A stretch of 64,000 bases of DNA from JANWHQ01 sp963775275 (GTDB lineage Bacteria; Pseudomonadota; Alphaproteobacteria; Caulobacterales; Caulobacteraceae). The stretch is taken from assembly GCA_963775275.1 (NCBI GenBank), contig CAVZII010000005.1, positions 1,116,001 through 1,180,000 on the forward strand. The letters are read 5' to 3'. The notes beneath the pieces were generated by a model. It was given only the letters and a program-made list of their open reading frames with translations. It did no database searches and was not told the DNA's origin. The translations under genes and the position numbers were made by a program. This document shows positions 8,923 to 18,423 of the stretch, in pieces. The first letter of the stretch is position 1, and each line of letters begins with the position of its first letter.

Positions 8923-10698
8923 ATGAAGCAATTCCTCCTGACCCTCGCGGGGGTCGTGGCCGGCATGACGATCTTCTTCATCGGCCTGCCGGTTCTGTTC
9001 ATCGCCATGGCCCTGTCGAGCTCGAAGCCGGTGCCATCCGCGGCGGTGCTGGAGCTGGACCTGCGCCGCAAGCTGACCGACCAGGACGCGCAAAGCCCGC
9101 TGGCGGCGTTCGGCACGCGCTCGCCTTCGGTGATGACCATCGCCGAGACCCTGCGCCGGGCCGAGACCGACCCGCACGTGAAGGGGATCCTGGTGCGCCT
9201 GCCAGATGCGGGGCTGGCGCCCGGGGAAGCGGACGAGCTGAGGCTGGCGGTCCGGCATTTCAGGGCCTCGGGCAAGCCGGTCTACGCACACGCCCAGGGG
9301 CTCTATGCCCAGGGCGCAGTGACCTCGACCTACATGCTGGGCGCGGCGGCGAGCCAGCTTTGGATGCAGCCGGGCTCCTCATTCGAGGCGACGGGCCTGA
9401 CCAGCGAGGACATCTTCTTCAAGCGGCTGTTCGACAAGTATGGCGTGAAGGCCGATTACGAACAGCGCGGCGAGTACAAGAACGCGGTCAACCCCTACCT
9501 CTATCACGACTACACAGCCGCCCATAAGGAGGCGACGCTGTCGTGGATGGGCTCGATCTACGAGAGCTCGGTGGCGGCGGCGGCCAAGGATCGGGGCAAG
9601 AGCCCCACAGCGCTGAAGGCGGTGATGGAGTCCGGCCCGCACCCCGCGGCCGAGGCGCTGCAGCTGGGCCTGATCGACAAGGTGGGCCAGGTCAAGGACG
9701 CCGAGGACGCCCTGCTGAAGCGCGCCGGAAGCGGCGCCAAGCTGATCGACTTCGCTGACTACGCCAACCGCCGCGCCGACCCGGTGCTGCCCGGGGCGCC
9801 CACCATCGCGGTGGTCTACGCCGAAGGGCCGATCGTCACGGGCGACAGCGATTCCGCCTCGGTGTTCGGCTCGAGCCAGACCATCTATTCGGACGATGTG
9901 GCCAAGGCGATCTACGACGCCATCGACGACGACAGCGTGAAGGCGATCGTGTTCCGGGTGTCCTCGCCCGGCGGGGCGGACACGGCGTCCGAGCAGATCC
10001 TGGCTGCGGTGCGCGCGGCCAAGGCGGCGGGCAAGCCGGTGGTCGTCTCCATGGGCGAGTACGGCGCCTCTGGCGGATACTGGATCTCGTCCCAGGCCTC
10101 GGCGATCGTGGCCGAGCCCACCACCCTGACCGGCTCGATCGGCGTCTATGGCGGCAAGCTGGCGCTCGGCGGCGCCTTAGCCCACTTCGGGGTCGACATG
10201 CGCGACCTCAGCGTCGGTGGCCCGTTCGCCGGCGCCTATTCCACGGCCGAGGCGTTCACGCCCCAGCAGCGCGCCGCCTTCGCGCACCAGATCGACCTGG
10301 TCTACGATGGCTTCATCCAGCGGGTGTCGTCGGGCCGCAAGCTGCCCGCCGATCGGGTGCGCGAGATCGCCAAGGGCCGGGTGTGGACCGGCGCCCAGGC
10401 CCAGGCGCTGGGCCTGGTGGACCAGATCGGCGGCTTTTACGACGCGGTGGACAAGGCCAAGGCGCTGGCCGGGATCAAGGGCGAGGCAAGGCTGAAGAAG
10501 ATGACCACGAGCCGGTCGCCCTTCGCCCTGTTCGGCCGCGCCATGGGGGCGGACGCAGCCGCGCTGAAGACCCTGGCGGAGGCGGGGCAGGTGCTGAGCG
10601 ACCCCAGGGTGGAGGCCCTCGCCGACGAGGTGCGCGAGACGCGCCTGCGGGCCCAGGGCGCGGACCTGCTGGCGCCCGTGCCGGCGAGCTGGCGGTAG
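8923..10698 (+). CDS. sppA: Signal peptide peptidase SppA, 67K type
   Basis: A 591-residue inner-membrane serine protease that degrades cleaved signal peptides after secretion. An N-terminal membrane anchor spans about residues 5-31. Two tandem ClpP/crotonase-like domains follow, as in the long (E. coli-like) form. The catalytic dyad is visible: Lys186 in RGEYKNAVNPY of the first domain and Ser383 in GEYGASGGYWIS of the second, matching the Lys/Ser pair of E. coli SppA. The SSPGG segment (about 347-351) forms the oxyanion region. Length agrees with the family. It appears to be a single-gene unit; a palindromic repeat follows its 3' end. Confidence 0.95.
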   Translation: MKQFLLTLAGVVAGMTIFFIGLPVLFIAMALSSSKPVPSAAVLELDLRRKLTDQDAQSPLAAFGTRSPSVMTIAETLRRAETDPHVKGILVRLPDAGLAPGEADELRLAVRHFRASGKPVYAHAQGLYAQGAVTSTYMLGAAASQLWMQPGSSFEATGLTSEDIFFKRLFDKYGVKADYEQRGEYKNAVNPYLYHDYTAAHKEATLSWMGSIYESSVAAAAKDRGKSPTALKAVMESGPHPAAEALQLGLIDKVGQVKDAEDALLKRAGSGAKLIDFADYANRRADPVLPGAPTIAVVYAEGPIVTGDSDSASVFGSSQTIYSDDVAKAIYDAIDDDSVKAIVFRVSSPGGADTASEQILAAVRAAKAAGKPVVVSMGEYGASGGYWISSQASAIVAEPTTLTGSIGVYGGKLALGGALAHFGVDMRDLSVGGPFAGAYSTAEAFTPQQRAAFAHQIDLVYDGFIQRVSSGRKLPADRVREIAKGRVWTGAQAQALGLVDQIGGFYDAVDKAKALAGIKGEARLKKMTTSRSPFALFGRAMGADAAALKTLAEAGQVLSDPRVEALADEVRETRLRAQGADLLAPVPASWR

Positions 10699-10754
10699 GC
10701 GAAGGACGAGCGGACAGCCATCCGGCGCTTGCGCCGCGCCGCGGCCCAGAGAAG

Positions 10755-10850
10755 GGAACGCAGAGATCGCAGAGACGCGTTGAGGACGCAGAGGCGCCCT
10801 TTCCCTCGGCGATCTCTTCATTTTCGTCTCTGCGAGGTCCGCGTCGAACT
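10755..10850. repeat. CGCAGAG-type palindromic repeat, copy 1
   Basis: An imperfect inverted repeat built from CGCAGAG units (ACGCAGAG, CGCAGAGACGCG, GGACGCAGAG) on the left and GTCTCTGCGAGG...CGTCGAAC on the right, with a low-complexity centre. A related copy lies at 20104-20204. It fills the gap between sppA and the sulfotransferase gene. Confidence 0.65.
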
Positions 10851-10912
10851 GGCCAGCCTGCGTCCAGGATCCGAACGGGGCCGGGATCCGCCGCGACAGC
10901 GAATTGAATCTG

Positions 10913-12565
10913 CTACGACGCCTCGTAGCCGAAGGCCTCGATCCACGGCTGCAGGATCGGCATGACCGGCCCCAGCTGGCGCTCGTAGCGGCGCCACTGG
11001 CCCATGCCCTGGCGATAGAGGCCCTGGCGCACCTGGCGGGCGCTCGGCGTGAGGATGGGGCGTGCGCGGGCGCTCCCGGCGAAGTCGCGCATGGCCTCGT
11101 CCCAATTCGCACCGATGAAGCCGCAGGCGGCGCGGATCTCGCCCTCGAAGTCCTCGACGACGGCCTCGTAGCGGATCTCCCGCAGGTCGATCGGCAATCG
11201 CTCGCGATAGAGTCGCACCAACTGCATCACCGCGTCGTAGAACCGCGCCGCTCCCTCGAGCGTTGTGAACTGGTGCATGGCCGGGTTCAGGGCGAACGGT
11301 CGCCGGAAGCAGCTCAGCACGACGTCGCGTGGATCGCGCAGGGCGAACAGGACCTTAGCCTTTGGGAAGAGGGCCGCGATCAGCGGCAGGTCCATGCTGG
11401 CCATCGGCATCTTGTCGACGAAGATCCTGCGGCGCGGATCGGTCGCCATCGCCCTGATCCGGCCCCAGTAGGCATCGCGATAGAGCTTGAGCTCCTCGCC
11501 CTTCAGGCCCGGCAGGCGCTGGATGGCGTCCGCGCTCATCATGAACTCCGCCTCGGAATCGGCCAGGGCGTGGCGCTCGGAAAGGGTGACGACCTCCGGG
11601 TGGGCGGCCAGGATCTCCTCGAGCAGGGTGGTGCCCGATCGTGGGAAGCCCAGGAGGAAGACATGCGTGCGCGCCTCGCCGGGATCGGTGAGGTCCGGCG
11701 AGGCCCACGCCTGGGCGGGAATCGCCGAGAACCCGGCCAGAAGCGATCGCGCCCGGGCAAGCGCGTCGCCGGGCGCGCCGGGTCCGAAGCGAGGCGCTCC
11801 CATCGCGCGGGTGTCGGCCGCAGCGGCTTCATAGGCGGCGAAGGCTTCGTCACGGCGGTCGAGCGCGTCCAGCGCGTCGCCGAGCAAGGCCTGCACGCCT
11901 GGCCGGTCGCGCGGGGCCAGCTCCGGCTTCTGGAGCAGAGCCGAAACTCGGGCGATCACCGCCTGAAACTCGCGGTCGGCGAAGTCGGCATGGGCCAGGG
12001 CTGTCTCGGCGGCCGAATGTCCGGGCTCGGTCTTCAGCGCCTCCGCCGCGCGGGCGCGGGCCTCGGCAATCTCTCCCTGACGCACGGCGAGCGTGGCGAG
12101 GCCAGCCGCCGCGTCCGCGTAATCGGGGACCAGGCGAAGGGCCTGCTCGAAGTGCTCGCGGGCGGCATCGAACCGGCCGAACAGATGAAGCGCCTGGCCT
12201 TTGTTGCACCAGGCCTGGGCAAAGCGGGGGTCGATCGAGATCGCCGCATCGAAGGCGCGGATCGCCTGATCGCGCCGATCCTGCTTAATCAGATTGAGGC
12301 CGATGGCGTTCAGGACCAGCGGATCGCGGGGCGCCAGGCGAGCGGCCCGCTCGAGCAGGGCGAACGCCTCGTCGAACCGGTTCTCCTCCTCCAGGGCGTG
12401 GGCGGCAAGGTTGAACAGGAGCGGATGTTCCAGTCCCTCCTGGAGCGCGTCCTGGGCCACGCTGACCGCCCGGCCAAGCCGGCGGCCCCGCAGGGCGGCC
12501 TCGACCTCGCCGACGACGCGCGCGGTCCTGGCGGCGGCCGAGGAAGGCGTGGCGGCGTTGCTCAT
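10913..12565 (-). CDS. Tetratricopeptide-repeat sulfotransferase
   Basis: A 550-residue protein with N-terminal TPR-type helical repeats (about 20-250) and a C-terminal sulfotransferase domain. The PAPS 5'-phosphosulfate loop is at about 303-314 (FLLGFPRSGTT), and the 3'-phosphate loop is LRDPRDVVLSCFRR. The family transfers sulfate from PAPS to an acceptor. In this TPR-linked branch the acceptor is generally unknown, and protein tyrosine has been suggested for relatives. No signal peptide is seen, so it is probably cytoplasmic. It lies downstream of a TonB receptor on the same strand, but a strong terminator hairpin separates them. A paralogue is on the other side of that receptor at 16777-18420. 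Confidence 0.9.
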   Translation of the reverse strand: MSNAATPSSAAARTARVVGEVEAALRGRRLGRAVSVAQDALQEGLEHPLLFNLAAHALEEENRFDEAFALLERAARLAPRDPLVLNAIGLNLIKQDRRDQAIRAFDAAISIDPRFAQAWCNKGQALHLFGRFDAAREHFEQALRLVPDYADAAAGLATLAVRQGEIAEARARAAEALKTEPGHSAAETALAHADFADREFQAVIARVSALLQKPELAPRDRPGVQALLGDALDALDRRDEAFAAYEAAAADTRAMGAPRFGPGAPGDALARARSLLAGFSAIPAQAWASPDLTDPGEARTHVFLLGFPRSGTTLLEEILAAHPEVVTLSERHALADSEAEFMMSADAIQRLPGLKGEELKLYRDAYWGRIRAMATDPRRRIFVDKMPMASMDLPLIAALFPKAKVLFALRDPRDVVLSCFRRPFALNPAMHQFTTLEGAARFYDAVMQLVRLYRERLPIDLREIRYEAVVEDFEGEIRAACGFIGANWDEAMRDFAGSARARPILTPSARQVRQGLYRQGMGQWRRYERQLGPVMPILQPWIEAFGYEAS

Positions 12566-12625
12566 GGTTCAGATCCTTGCGGGATCAGGTCTGCCGGGGA
12601 GCGGGACGCCGGTCAAGCCGTCCCC

Positions 12626-12661
12626 AAAAACCAGAAGCGGCGGGCCCGAGGGCCCGCCGCT
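12626..12661 (-). terminator. Intrinsic terminator after the TonB receptor
   Basis: On the minus strand a 12-base-pair GC-rich stem (AGCGGCGGGCCC with its complement, 12636-12647 and 12650-12661) is followed by a T-rich stretch ending in TTTTT. It lies just after the receptor stop at 12685 and before the sulfotransferase start, so it should reduce read-through between the two. Confidence 0.7.
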
Positions 12662-12684
12662 GAAGGCTCGGAGGCTCGTCCCGC

Positions 12685-15669
12685 CTAGAAGTCGGCGGTC
12701 AGGCCCACGAAGATCGTCCGTCCCATCGAGTCGTAGACGCCCGGGAAGGTGTTGCCGTTGCCGAACGGCGGCGACGACACGCCGAACCAGTTGGTGTCGA
12801 CGATCGGCGGATCCTTGTCGAAGATGTTGTTGGCGCCGACGCGCAGGGTCATGCCGTCGCGGACCGGGTAGGTCAACGTCAGGTCGAACCAGCTGTAGGC
12901 CGGGATCGAGTTGTCGGCGAGGTCGATGTTGCCGGTGTTGAGCAGCGGATTGTTGCCGTTGTTCTGCGAGTTGAAGTCCAGCTTGACGCTCGACAGGTAG
13001 CGCCAGCTCGCCGACATGGTGACCTTCCACGGCGAGTTCCAGGTCACGCGCAGACGATGACGCCACTTGGGCGTCGGCGTGCCGCAGGTGACCCCGTACA
13101 GGCCGGCGCATTCGTAGGTCCCAAGGCCCGGCAGCGGCTCGGTGACCAGCTTGTCGGTCCAGGTGCCGTTGAAGTCGATGCTCAAGGACCCGTTGTCGCC
13201 CATGTGCCAGTCGGCGAGGTTCGTCCGGTAGGCGGCGCCGAAGTCGATGCCGTCGGTCTTCAGGTAGCCCGTATTCGTGTTGGTGGCCTCGACGTAGCCG
13301 GTGTCGGTGAACAGGAACCCGTTCGCGTCGCGGTGGACCAGGTCGCAGAATGACGCGAGGCCCGTGGTCGCGCACTGGGTGAGCGACACGTTCGGCGCGA
13401 CGGTGCCGATCAGGCCGTTCACCTTGATCGAGAACCAGTCGATCGTCGCCGAGAAGCCGCGGATGAAGGTCGGCGTGAACACCACGCCCACCGAGTAGGT
13501 GTCGGCCTTCTCCGGCCTCAGGGCGGTGTTGCCGCCGATCAGCTGCTTGCACTGCGAAGCCGGGCACTCGACGATGTGGCCGTACTGGCCTGCCGTGACG
13601 CCGGTGTTGGCGCATTCCGCCTGCGACAGCGAAGGCGTCCCGCCCGAGCAGGGGTCCTGGCCGCCGTAGAGGACATTGTTCTGCGGCGTGAACAGCTCGA
13701 TGATGTTCGGCGCCCGCACCGCGCGCTGGTAGCTCGCACGGAGGCGGAAGTCGTCGATCGGCTGGTAGTCGAGCTTGGCGGCATAGGTCCAGACCCCGCC
13801 GGCGGTGCTGTAGTCGGACCAGCGGCCCTGTAGGTCGAGGACCAGGGACCTGGCCAGCGGCATGTCTTCGATCAGAGGAACGCGCGTCTCGCCGAAGATC
13901 TCGTAGACCTGGAAGGTCGAGTAGGGCTGCGGCAGGGTCGCCGAGCCCTGGCCATAGAGGTCGTTGGTCTGGAAGTCGCGGCTGGTGTCGAGTTGCAGGC
14001 CTTCGCGGCGGTACTCGGCGCCGAAGGCGACGCCGACGCCCGAGCCGGCGTAGGGGCTCTTGAGGCCCGCGCCGGTGAGGTCTCCGGTCACCTGGCCGGA
14101 GACCACGGTCTCCTTGGTGATGCCCGTCTTGAAGCCCTGGGCCTGCACATAGGCGAGGCCGTCCGGGTTGACGTTGCCGACGCCGTTGAACCAGTCGAGC
14201 GGCACGCAGTTGGGGTCGACGCCCGAGATCACGGCCTTACAGGTCGGGACCCCGCCCACGTCGACCACCTCCAGGGCGTTCTGCACGCGCTGGACCGAGA
14301 GCTCGTTCGAGTAATTCTCGGAGTAGAGGGTCGCGCCGTACTGGCCGTAGACGTCGTAGCCCCAGCCATTGCCGAGGTCGCCCCTGACGCCGAGGTCGAT
14401 CTTGTAGGCCGTGTGGCGAAGGTCGTCGATCCGGTTGCCGCCTTCGACATTGCGGCGGCCGATCAGGAAGACCGCGTCGTCCGTTGGCGCCAGACCCGTG
14501 CAGAAGGCCGCGACCTGGTCCGGACCGAGCAGCGGGTTGTCGCAGTTCACGTGGACGGTGCCGGAGAACGCGCCCGTGCCCAGGAAGGCGCCGGACGGCG
14601 CGATCTGGGCCAGGGTGTGGTCGTCCGAGAACATCGTGTCGAGGTAGACGTCGGCGTGCTCGTTGACCTGGTAGTGGCCGAAGGCGCCGGCGGTATACCG
14701 CTCGTCGGGCCGCTGGATGTAGTTGAAAGGCCCGAAGTTGAACACGTCCGTGCCGGTACGCGCCCGGACACCCCGCCCGGGCAGCGGGAAGAAGTCCCCG
14801 CCGGGGCCGTTCAGCTCGATGAAGCGGTTGTAGTTGGACGAGCCCAGGCATTGCAGGAAGCTGTTGCTGGGGCTGCCGTTCGCCGCCGAGCCGCAGGCCG
14901 AGTAGTCGTACTGGCTCTGTAGCACCGCCTCGATGTTGCGGTAGCCCGCGTACATGGTGACGTTGCCCTTGCCGTCGGGGCTGTTGATGCCAAGGATGGC
15001 GGTGACGTCCCACGTGCGGCCGGCCCAGACGGTGTCCGGCGGGGCCTGCACGGTGGCGGTCGGGTCACCGTTGATGCCGCCGGCGATCATCCTCTGAGCG
15101 GTCTTGTTGCCATTCCCGTGCTCGGCGATGCCCCACTGGGTGTCGACCCGGAAGCCCTCGAAGTTCTTCTTCATGATGAAGTTGACGACGCCGGCGACGG
15201 CGTCCGAGCCGTAGACCGCCGAGGCGCCGCCCGTGACCACTTCGACGTGGTCCACCAGGGCCGCCGGGATGACGTTCAGGTCGGCCACCGGAAGGGCCGG
15301 GTCGGCCGGCATCAGGCGCTTGCCGTCGATCAGGACCAGGGTACGGACGTTGCCGAGGTTGCGCAGGTTGACCGTGGCCGTGCCGGACGCGCCGTTGGAG
15401 GCGCCCTCGGTGTAGTCGGCGAAGGCCTGGGGCAGGTTGTTGATCAGGGTCTCGACGTTGGTCGCGCCCTCGAGCTTGGCTTCCTGGGAGCTGACGACCG
15501 TCAGCGGGCTGGAGCTCGTGAGGTTCTGCGTCGGGATACGCGAGCCGGTGACGACGATTTCGCCGCTGCCGCCCTGATCCTGGGCGAAGGCCGAGCCCGC
15601 CGATACAGCCGCCAATCCGCAAATCATGGATGACGCCAGCAGGCGCGCGCGAGTGGATGAGATTTTCAA
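12685..15669 (-). CDS. Large TonB-dependent receptor between two sulfotransferase genes
   Basis: A 994-residue outer-membrane receptor. I chose the TTG start at 15669 because an ideal GGAGG lies 8 bases upstream and the protein then begins directly with a normal signal peptide (LKISSTRARLLASS..., cut after GSAFA). An upstream in-frame ATG at 15699 has no such site. The TonB box is EIVVTGSRI. The plug has VLIDGKRLMPADP and VEVVTGGASAVYGSDAVAGVVN, and the barrel ends in LTADF. This long type is common in Caulobacterales and sphingomonads and is thought to import large or polymeric nutrients. TPR-sulfotransferase genes flank it on both sides, which suggests but does not prove a link. Confidence 0.93.
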   Translation of the reverse strand: MKISSTRARLLASSMICGLAAVSAGSAFAQDQGGSGEIVVTGSRIPTQNLTSSSPLTVVSSQEAKLEGATNVETLINNLPQAFADYTEGASNGASGTATVNLRNLGNVRTLVLIDGKRLMPADPALPVADLNVIPAALVDHVEVVTGGASAVYGSDAVAGVVNFIMKKNFEGFRVDTQWGIAEHGNGNKTAQRMIAGGINGDPTATVQAPPDTVWAGRTWDVTAILGINSPDGKGNVTMYAGYRNIEAVLQSQYDYSACGSAANGSPSNSFLQCLGSSNYNRFIELNGPGGDFFPLPGRGVRARTGTDVFNFGPFNYIQRPDERYTAGAFGHYQVNEHADVYLDTMFSDDHTLAQIAPSGAFLGTGAFSGTVHVNCDNPLLGPDQVAAFCTGLAPTDDAVFLIGRRNVEGGNRIDDLRHTAYKIDLGVRGDLGNGWGYDVYGQYGATLYSENYSNELSVQRVQNALEVVDVGGVPTCKAVISGVDPNCVPLDWFNGVGNVNPDGLAYVQAQGFKTGITKETVVSGQVTGDLTGAGLKSPYAGSGVGVAFGAEYRREGLQLDTSRDFQTNDLYGQGSATLPQPYSTFQVYEIFGETRVPLIEDMPLARSLVLDLQGRWSDYSTAGGVWTYAAKLDYQPIDDFRLRASYQRAVRAPNIIELFTPQNNVLYGGQDPCSGGTPSLSQAECANTGVTAGQYGHIVECPASQCKQLIGGNTALRPEKADTYSVGVVFTPTFIRGFSATIDWFSIKVNGLIGTVAPNVSLTQCATTGLASFCDLVHRDANGFLFTDTGYVEATNTNTGYLKTDGIDFGAAYRTNLADWHMGDNGSLSIDFNGTWTDKLVTEPLPGLGTYECAGLYGVTCGTPTPKWRHRLRVTWNSPWKVTMSASWRYLSSVKLDFNSQNNGNNPLLNTGNIDLADNSIPAYSWFDLTLTYPVRDGMTLRVGANNIFDKDPPIVDTNWFGVSSPPFGNGNTFPGVYDSMGRTIFVGLTADF

Positions 15670-16184
15670 GTTTGGGACCTCCGAATGGCGGGGCCCCACC
15701 TTGGAGGCCTCGCGCCCTTCACGAATTTTGATGCGTCCCGGGATACAGACTCCCAGCCCCGGTTGAGGGCGAGGTTAAGAAGCCGGCGTTCGCTTGGTCA
15801 ACGCGGGTTACAAGTCGGTAAGGTGATCCTGTCGAAGTTGTTACATCTTAGTCACAGCGCGGCCATTCTGAGGGCAAAACTCGGCCGCAAGGGTCGCCAT
15901 CGTCGGCAAATCATTGCGCGGGGCGTGATCAGGGCGACTGCAGCGCCCCGCCGTGCGCAACGATTGTGCAGGCAGGCCGCGGCCCATTGCGCGACGGGCG
16001 CCGAGGCCGTTCTATGCACGCCTGTACATTGAGCGCGTGCGATCCGATCTGCACCCGATCATACGCGCTCGGGGTCTTTGAGTGGTCGCGATTTCGAACG
16101 GCGACCGGTTCCCGCGTCGTCTATCCTCCGGCCGACTTCCGGTCGGACCGGGGGGCCTGAAATCGCTTGAGGAGAGGCAGGTCT
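15670..16184. other. Long divergent intergenic region
   Basis: About 515 bases between the leftward TonB receptor and the rightward gene at 16185. The stretch around 15770-15860 is locally richer in A/T (GTTACAAG, TTGTTACATCTTAGTCAC), as expected for the receptor promoter. I see no supportable gene or clear operator palindrome. Confidence 0.45.
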
Positions 16185-16763
16185 ATGGCGGCCCGGATGA
16201 GGCTCTGGAAGACGGCGGCGATGGTTGTGCTGGCCGCGGTCGTGGCGGCTTCGGCCGGCGGCGCCTTGGCGGCGGGCAAGGTCTCGGAGAAGAAGCGCGC
16301 CGCCGTGCTGCAGGCCATCGTCGACTGCCGGCCGATCACGGACGTCGATGCACGGCTGGCCTGCTACGACGCGGCGGCCGCCAAGCTCGACGAGGCGGAG
16401 GCGTCCGGCCAGGTGGTGGTGGTCGACCGCGAGCAGGCGCGCCAGGTGCGCAAGGAGGTGTTCGGCCTGCAGCTGCCGAGCCTGGACGTCTTCAGCCTGG
16501 GCGGCGGCAAGGCGGCGAACGCCCTCGCCAAGGACGAGGACGTGGACCGGGTCACCGCGACCGTGAAGACGGCGCACCGGGACCCCACGGGCAAGTGGGT
16601 GGTCGAGCTGGACACCGGGGCGGTCTGGCGGCAGATCGACGACACGGACCTGGCCTTCGATCCGCACCCCGGCTCCAAGGTCGAGCTCAAGCGGGGCGTG
16701 ATCGGCAGCTTCTTCATGAAGCTGGACGGCCAGACCGCGGTCCGCGCGCATAGAGACCGCTGA
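16185..16763 (+). CDS. Conserved secreted protein of unknown function (RLACYD motif)
   Basis: A 192-residue protein with a signal peptide (LWKTAAMVVLAAVVAASAGGALAA). The start at 16185 is favoured by GGAGAGG just upstream. The mature part has CRPITDVDARLACYD near its start, a pattern of alphaproteobacterial hypothetical proteins, with two Cys that could form a disulfide. A beta-rich C-terminal part (VTATVKTAHRDPTGKWVVELD...VWRQID) follows. The function is unknown. Its stop is 13 bases before the TPR-sulfotransferase start, so the two are probably co-transcribed. Confidence 0.8.
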   Translation: MAARMRLWKTAAMVVLAAVVAASAGGALAAGKVSEKKRAAVLQAIVDCRPITDVDARLACYDAAAAKLDEAEASGQVVVVDREQARQVRKEVFGLQLPSLDVFSLGGGKAANALAKDEDVDRVTATVKTAHRDPTGKWVVELDTGAVWRQIDDTDLAFDPHPGSKVELKRGVIGSFFMKLDGQTAVRAHRDR

Positions 16764-16776
16764 TGAGGGACCGCTG

Positions 16777-18420
16777 ATGGGCGCGCCCCAGGGGACGGAC
16801 CTTCGCCAGCTGGTGGAGGCGGTCGCCGCCGCCGCGCGCGCCAACGACCTGGACGAAGCGGCCCGCCGCGCGGAGGCGGCGATCCGGGCGGGCGTGCGCC
16901 ACCCCCTCCCCTTCCGCGCGCGCGGGCTCTGGCTGAGCCGGCGCGGGCTGTACCAGGCGGCCGTCGCGGACCTGGAGCAGGTGCTGAAGCTCGGCGTGAC
17001 GGACCCGCTGTTGCGGCGGGAGCTGGCCGGTTGCCTGAATCAGCTCGGCCGCAACGAAGACGCGCTCGAACAGCTCGACAAGGCGATTGAGACGGCGCCC
17101 GAGGCGGCGGAGCTGCATTACGCGAGGGGCTGGCTGCTCGAACAGACCGGCGCGCTCGAGGCCGCCCGCAAGGCGCACCGGCGCTCTCTGGAGCTGCAGA
17201 CCGGCCAGGCCCCGGTCCTGGCCAGCCTGGCCTCCATCGCGGCGCGCACCGGCGAGTGGGACCAGGCGCGCGCCCTGGCGGCCGAGGCGCAGGCGATCGA
17301 CCCGAACCAGGCGACGGCGGCGATCGCCCTGGCGAGCGCGGCGCTCGGCGAGGGCGACGCCGCCGGCGCGGAGGCGCGGCTGCGCAGGCTCCTGGACAAT
17401 TCCTCCCTGTCCGCGCACGGGCGGGCGCTGGCGCTCGGGCTGCTGGCGGACGCCCTGGACGCCCAGGACCGGACTTCCGAGGCGTTCGCCGCCTATCAGG
17501 CGGAAAACGCCGAGCAGCTGAGGATCCACGGCGATCGGCTGGGTCGCGGGGGACGAGGCCCTATGGCGCGCACGTCCTTGCGGCTGCTGGAGGACTTCGC
17601 GGGCGCCGGCCCCGAAGACTGGCCGCCGGGCGCAAGGACGGCGGCCGGCGACGGCGAGGTCCGGGCGCACGTGTTCCTGGTCGGCTTCCCGCGTTCGGGC
17701 ACGACCTTCCTCGGCCAGGTCCTGGGCGCTCATCCGGACGTCGTCACCCTGGACGAGAAGGCCAATCTCGCCGATGCGGCGCGGGCCTTCATGGGCGATC
17801 GGGCGGGGCTGAAGCGGCTGAAGGCCGCCGGTGAGGCCGCGCTCGACCGCTACCGCGACCTCTACTGGGGGCGGGTCGCCAAGGCCGGCGGCGCAAAGGT
17901 CGCGGGCAAGGTCCTGGTCGACAAGCTGCCGCTGAACCTGCCCATGCTGCCCATCGTCGCCCGACTGTTCCCGGCCGCCAAGGTGCTGTGGCTGAGGCGA
18001 GACCCGAGGGACGTGGTCTTCAGCTGCTTTCGCCGGCACTTCGCGGTGAACGAGGCGATGTTCGAGTTCCTGACCCTGGAGGGGACGGCCGATTTCCACG
18101 ACGTCCTGATGCGGCTCGGCGAGACCTACCAGGCGATGCTGCCGCTGCAGATCGAGACCCTGGCCTATGAGGCGCTGGTCGCCGACCTGGAGGGCGAGAC
18201 GCGCGGGCTCTGCGGGCGCCTCGGCCTGGACTGGAGCGAGGCCATGCTCGACTTCGCCGCGCGCGCGGACACCGATGCGATCATCACGCCAAGCGCGCGG
18301 CAGGTGGCCCGCGGGCTCTACGGTGAGGGCGTCGGCCAGTGGCGGCGCTACGCGGACTTCCTCGAGCCGGTGATGCCGAAACTCGCGCCCTGGGTGGAGC
18401 GGCTGGGCTACGAGGCCTGA
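16777..18420 (+). CDS. Tetratricopeptide-repeat sulfotransferase (second copy)
   Basis: A 547-residue paralogue of the protein at 10913-12565 with the same layout: TPR helices from about 10 to 245, then a sulfotransferase domain with the PAPS loop FLVGFPRSGTT at about 300-310 and LRRDPRDVVFSCFRR as the 3'-phosphate loop. The C-terminal ends of the two proteins are very alike (TPSARQVARGLYGEGVGQW here, TPSARQVRQGLYRQGMGQW there). The acceptor is unknown. It follows the small secreted RLACYD protein and ends 3 bases before the stop of convergent oppA. Confidence 0.9.
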   Translation: MGAPQGTDLRQLVEAVAAAARANDLDEAARRAEAAIRAGVRHPLPFRARGLWLSRRGLYQAAVADLEQVLKLGVTDPLLRRELAGCLNQLGRNEDALEQLDKAIETAPEAAELHYARGWLLEQTGALEAARKAHRRSLELQTGQAPVLASLASIAARTGEWDQARALAAEAQAIDPNQATAAIALASAALGEGDAAGAEARLRRLLDNSSLSAHGRALALGLLADALDAQDRTSEAFAAYQAENAEQLRIHGDRLGRGGRGPMARTSLRLLEDFAGAGPEDWPPGARTAAGDGEVRAHVFLVGFPRSGTTFLGQVLGAHPDVVTLDEKANLADAARAFMGDRAGLKRLKAAGEAALDRYRDLYWGRVAKAGGAKVAGKVLVDKLPLNLPMLPIVARLFPAAKVLWLRRDPRDVVFSCFRRHFAVNEAMFEFLTLEGTADFHDVLMRLGETYQAMLPLQIETLAYEALVADLEGETRGLCGRLGLDWSEAMLDFAARADTDAIITPSARQVARGLYGEGVGQWRRYADFLEPVMPKLAPWVERLGYEA

Positions 18421-18423
18421 GGC

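Noticed and set aside
12636..12661. Possible operator palindrome before the sulfotransferase
   Set aside because: The following T-run and the position after the receptor stop make it a terminator.
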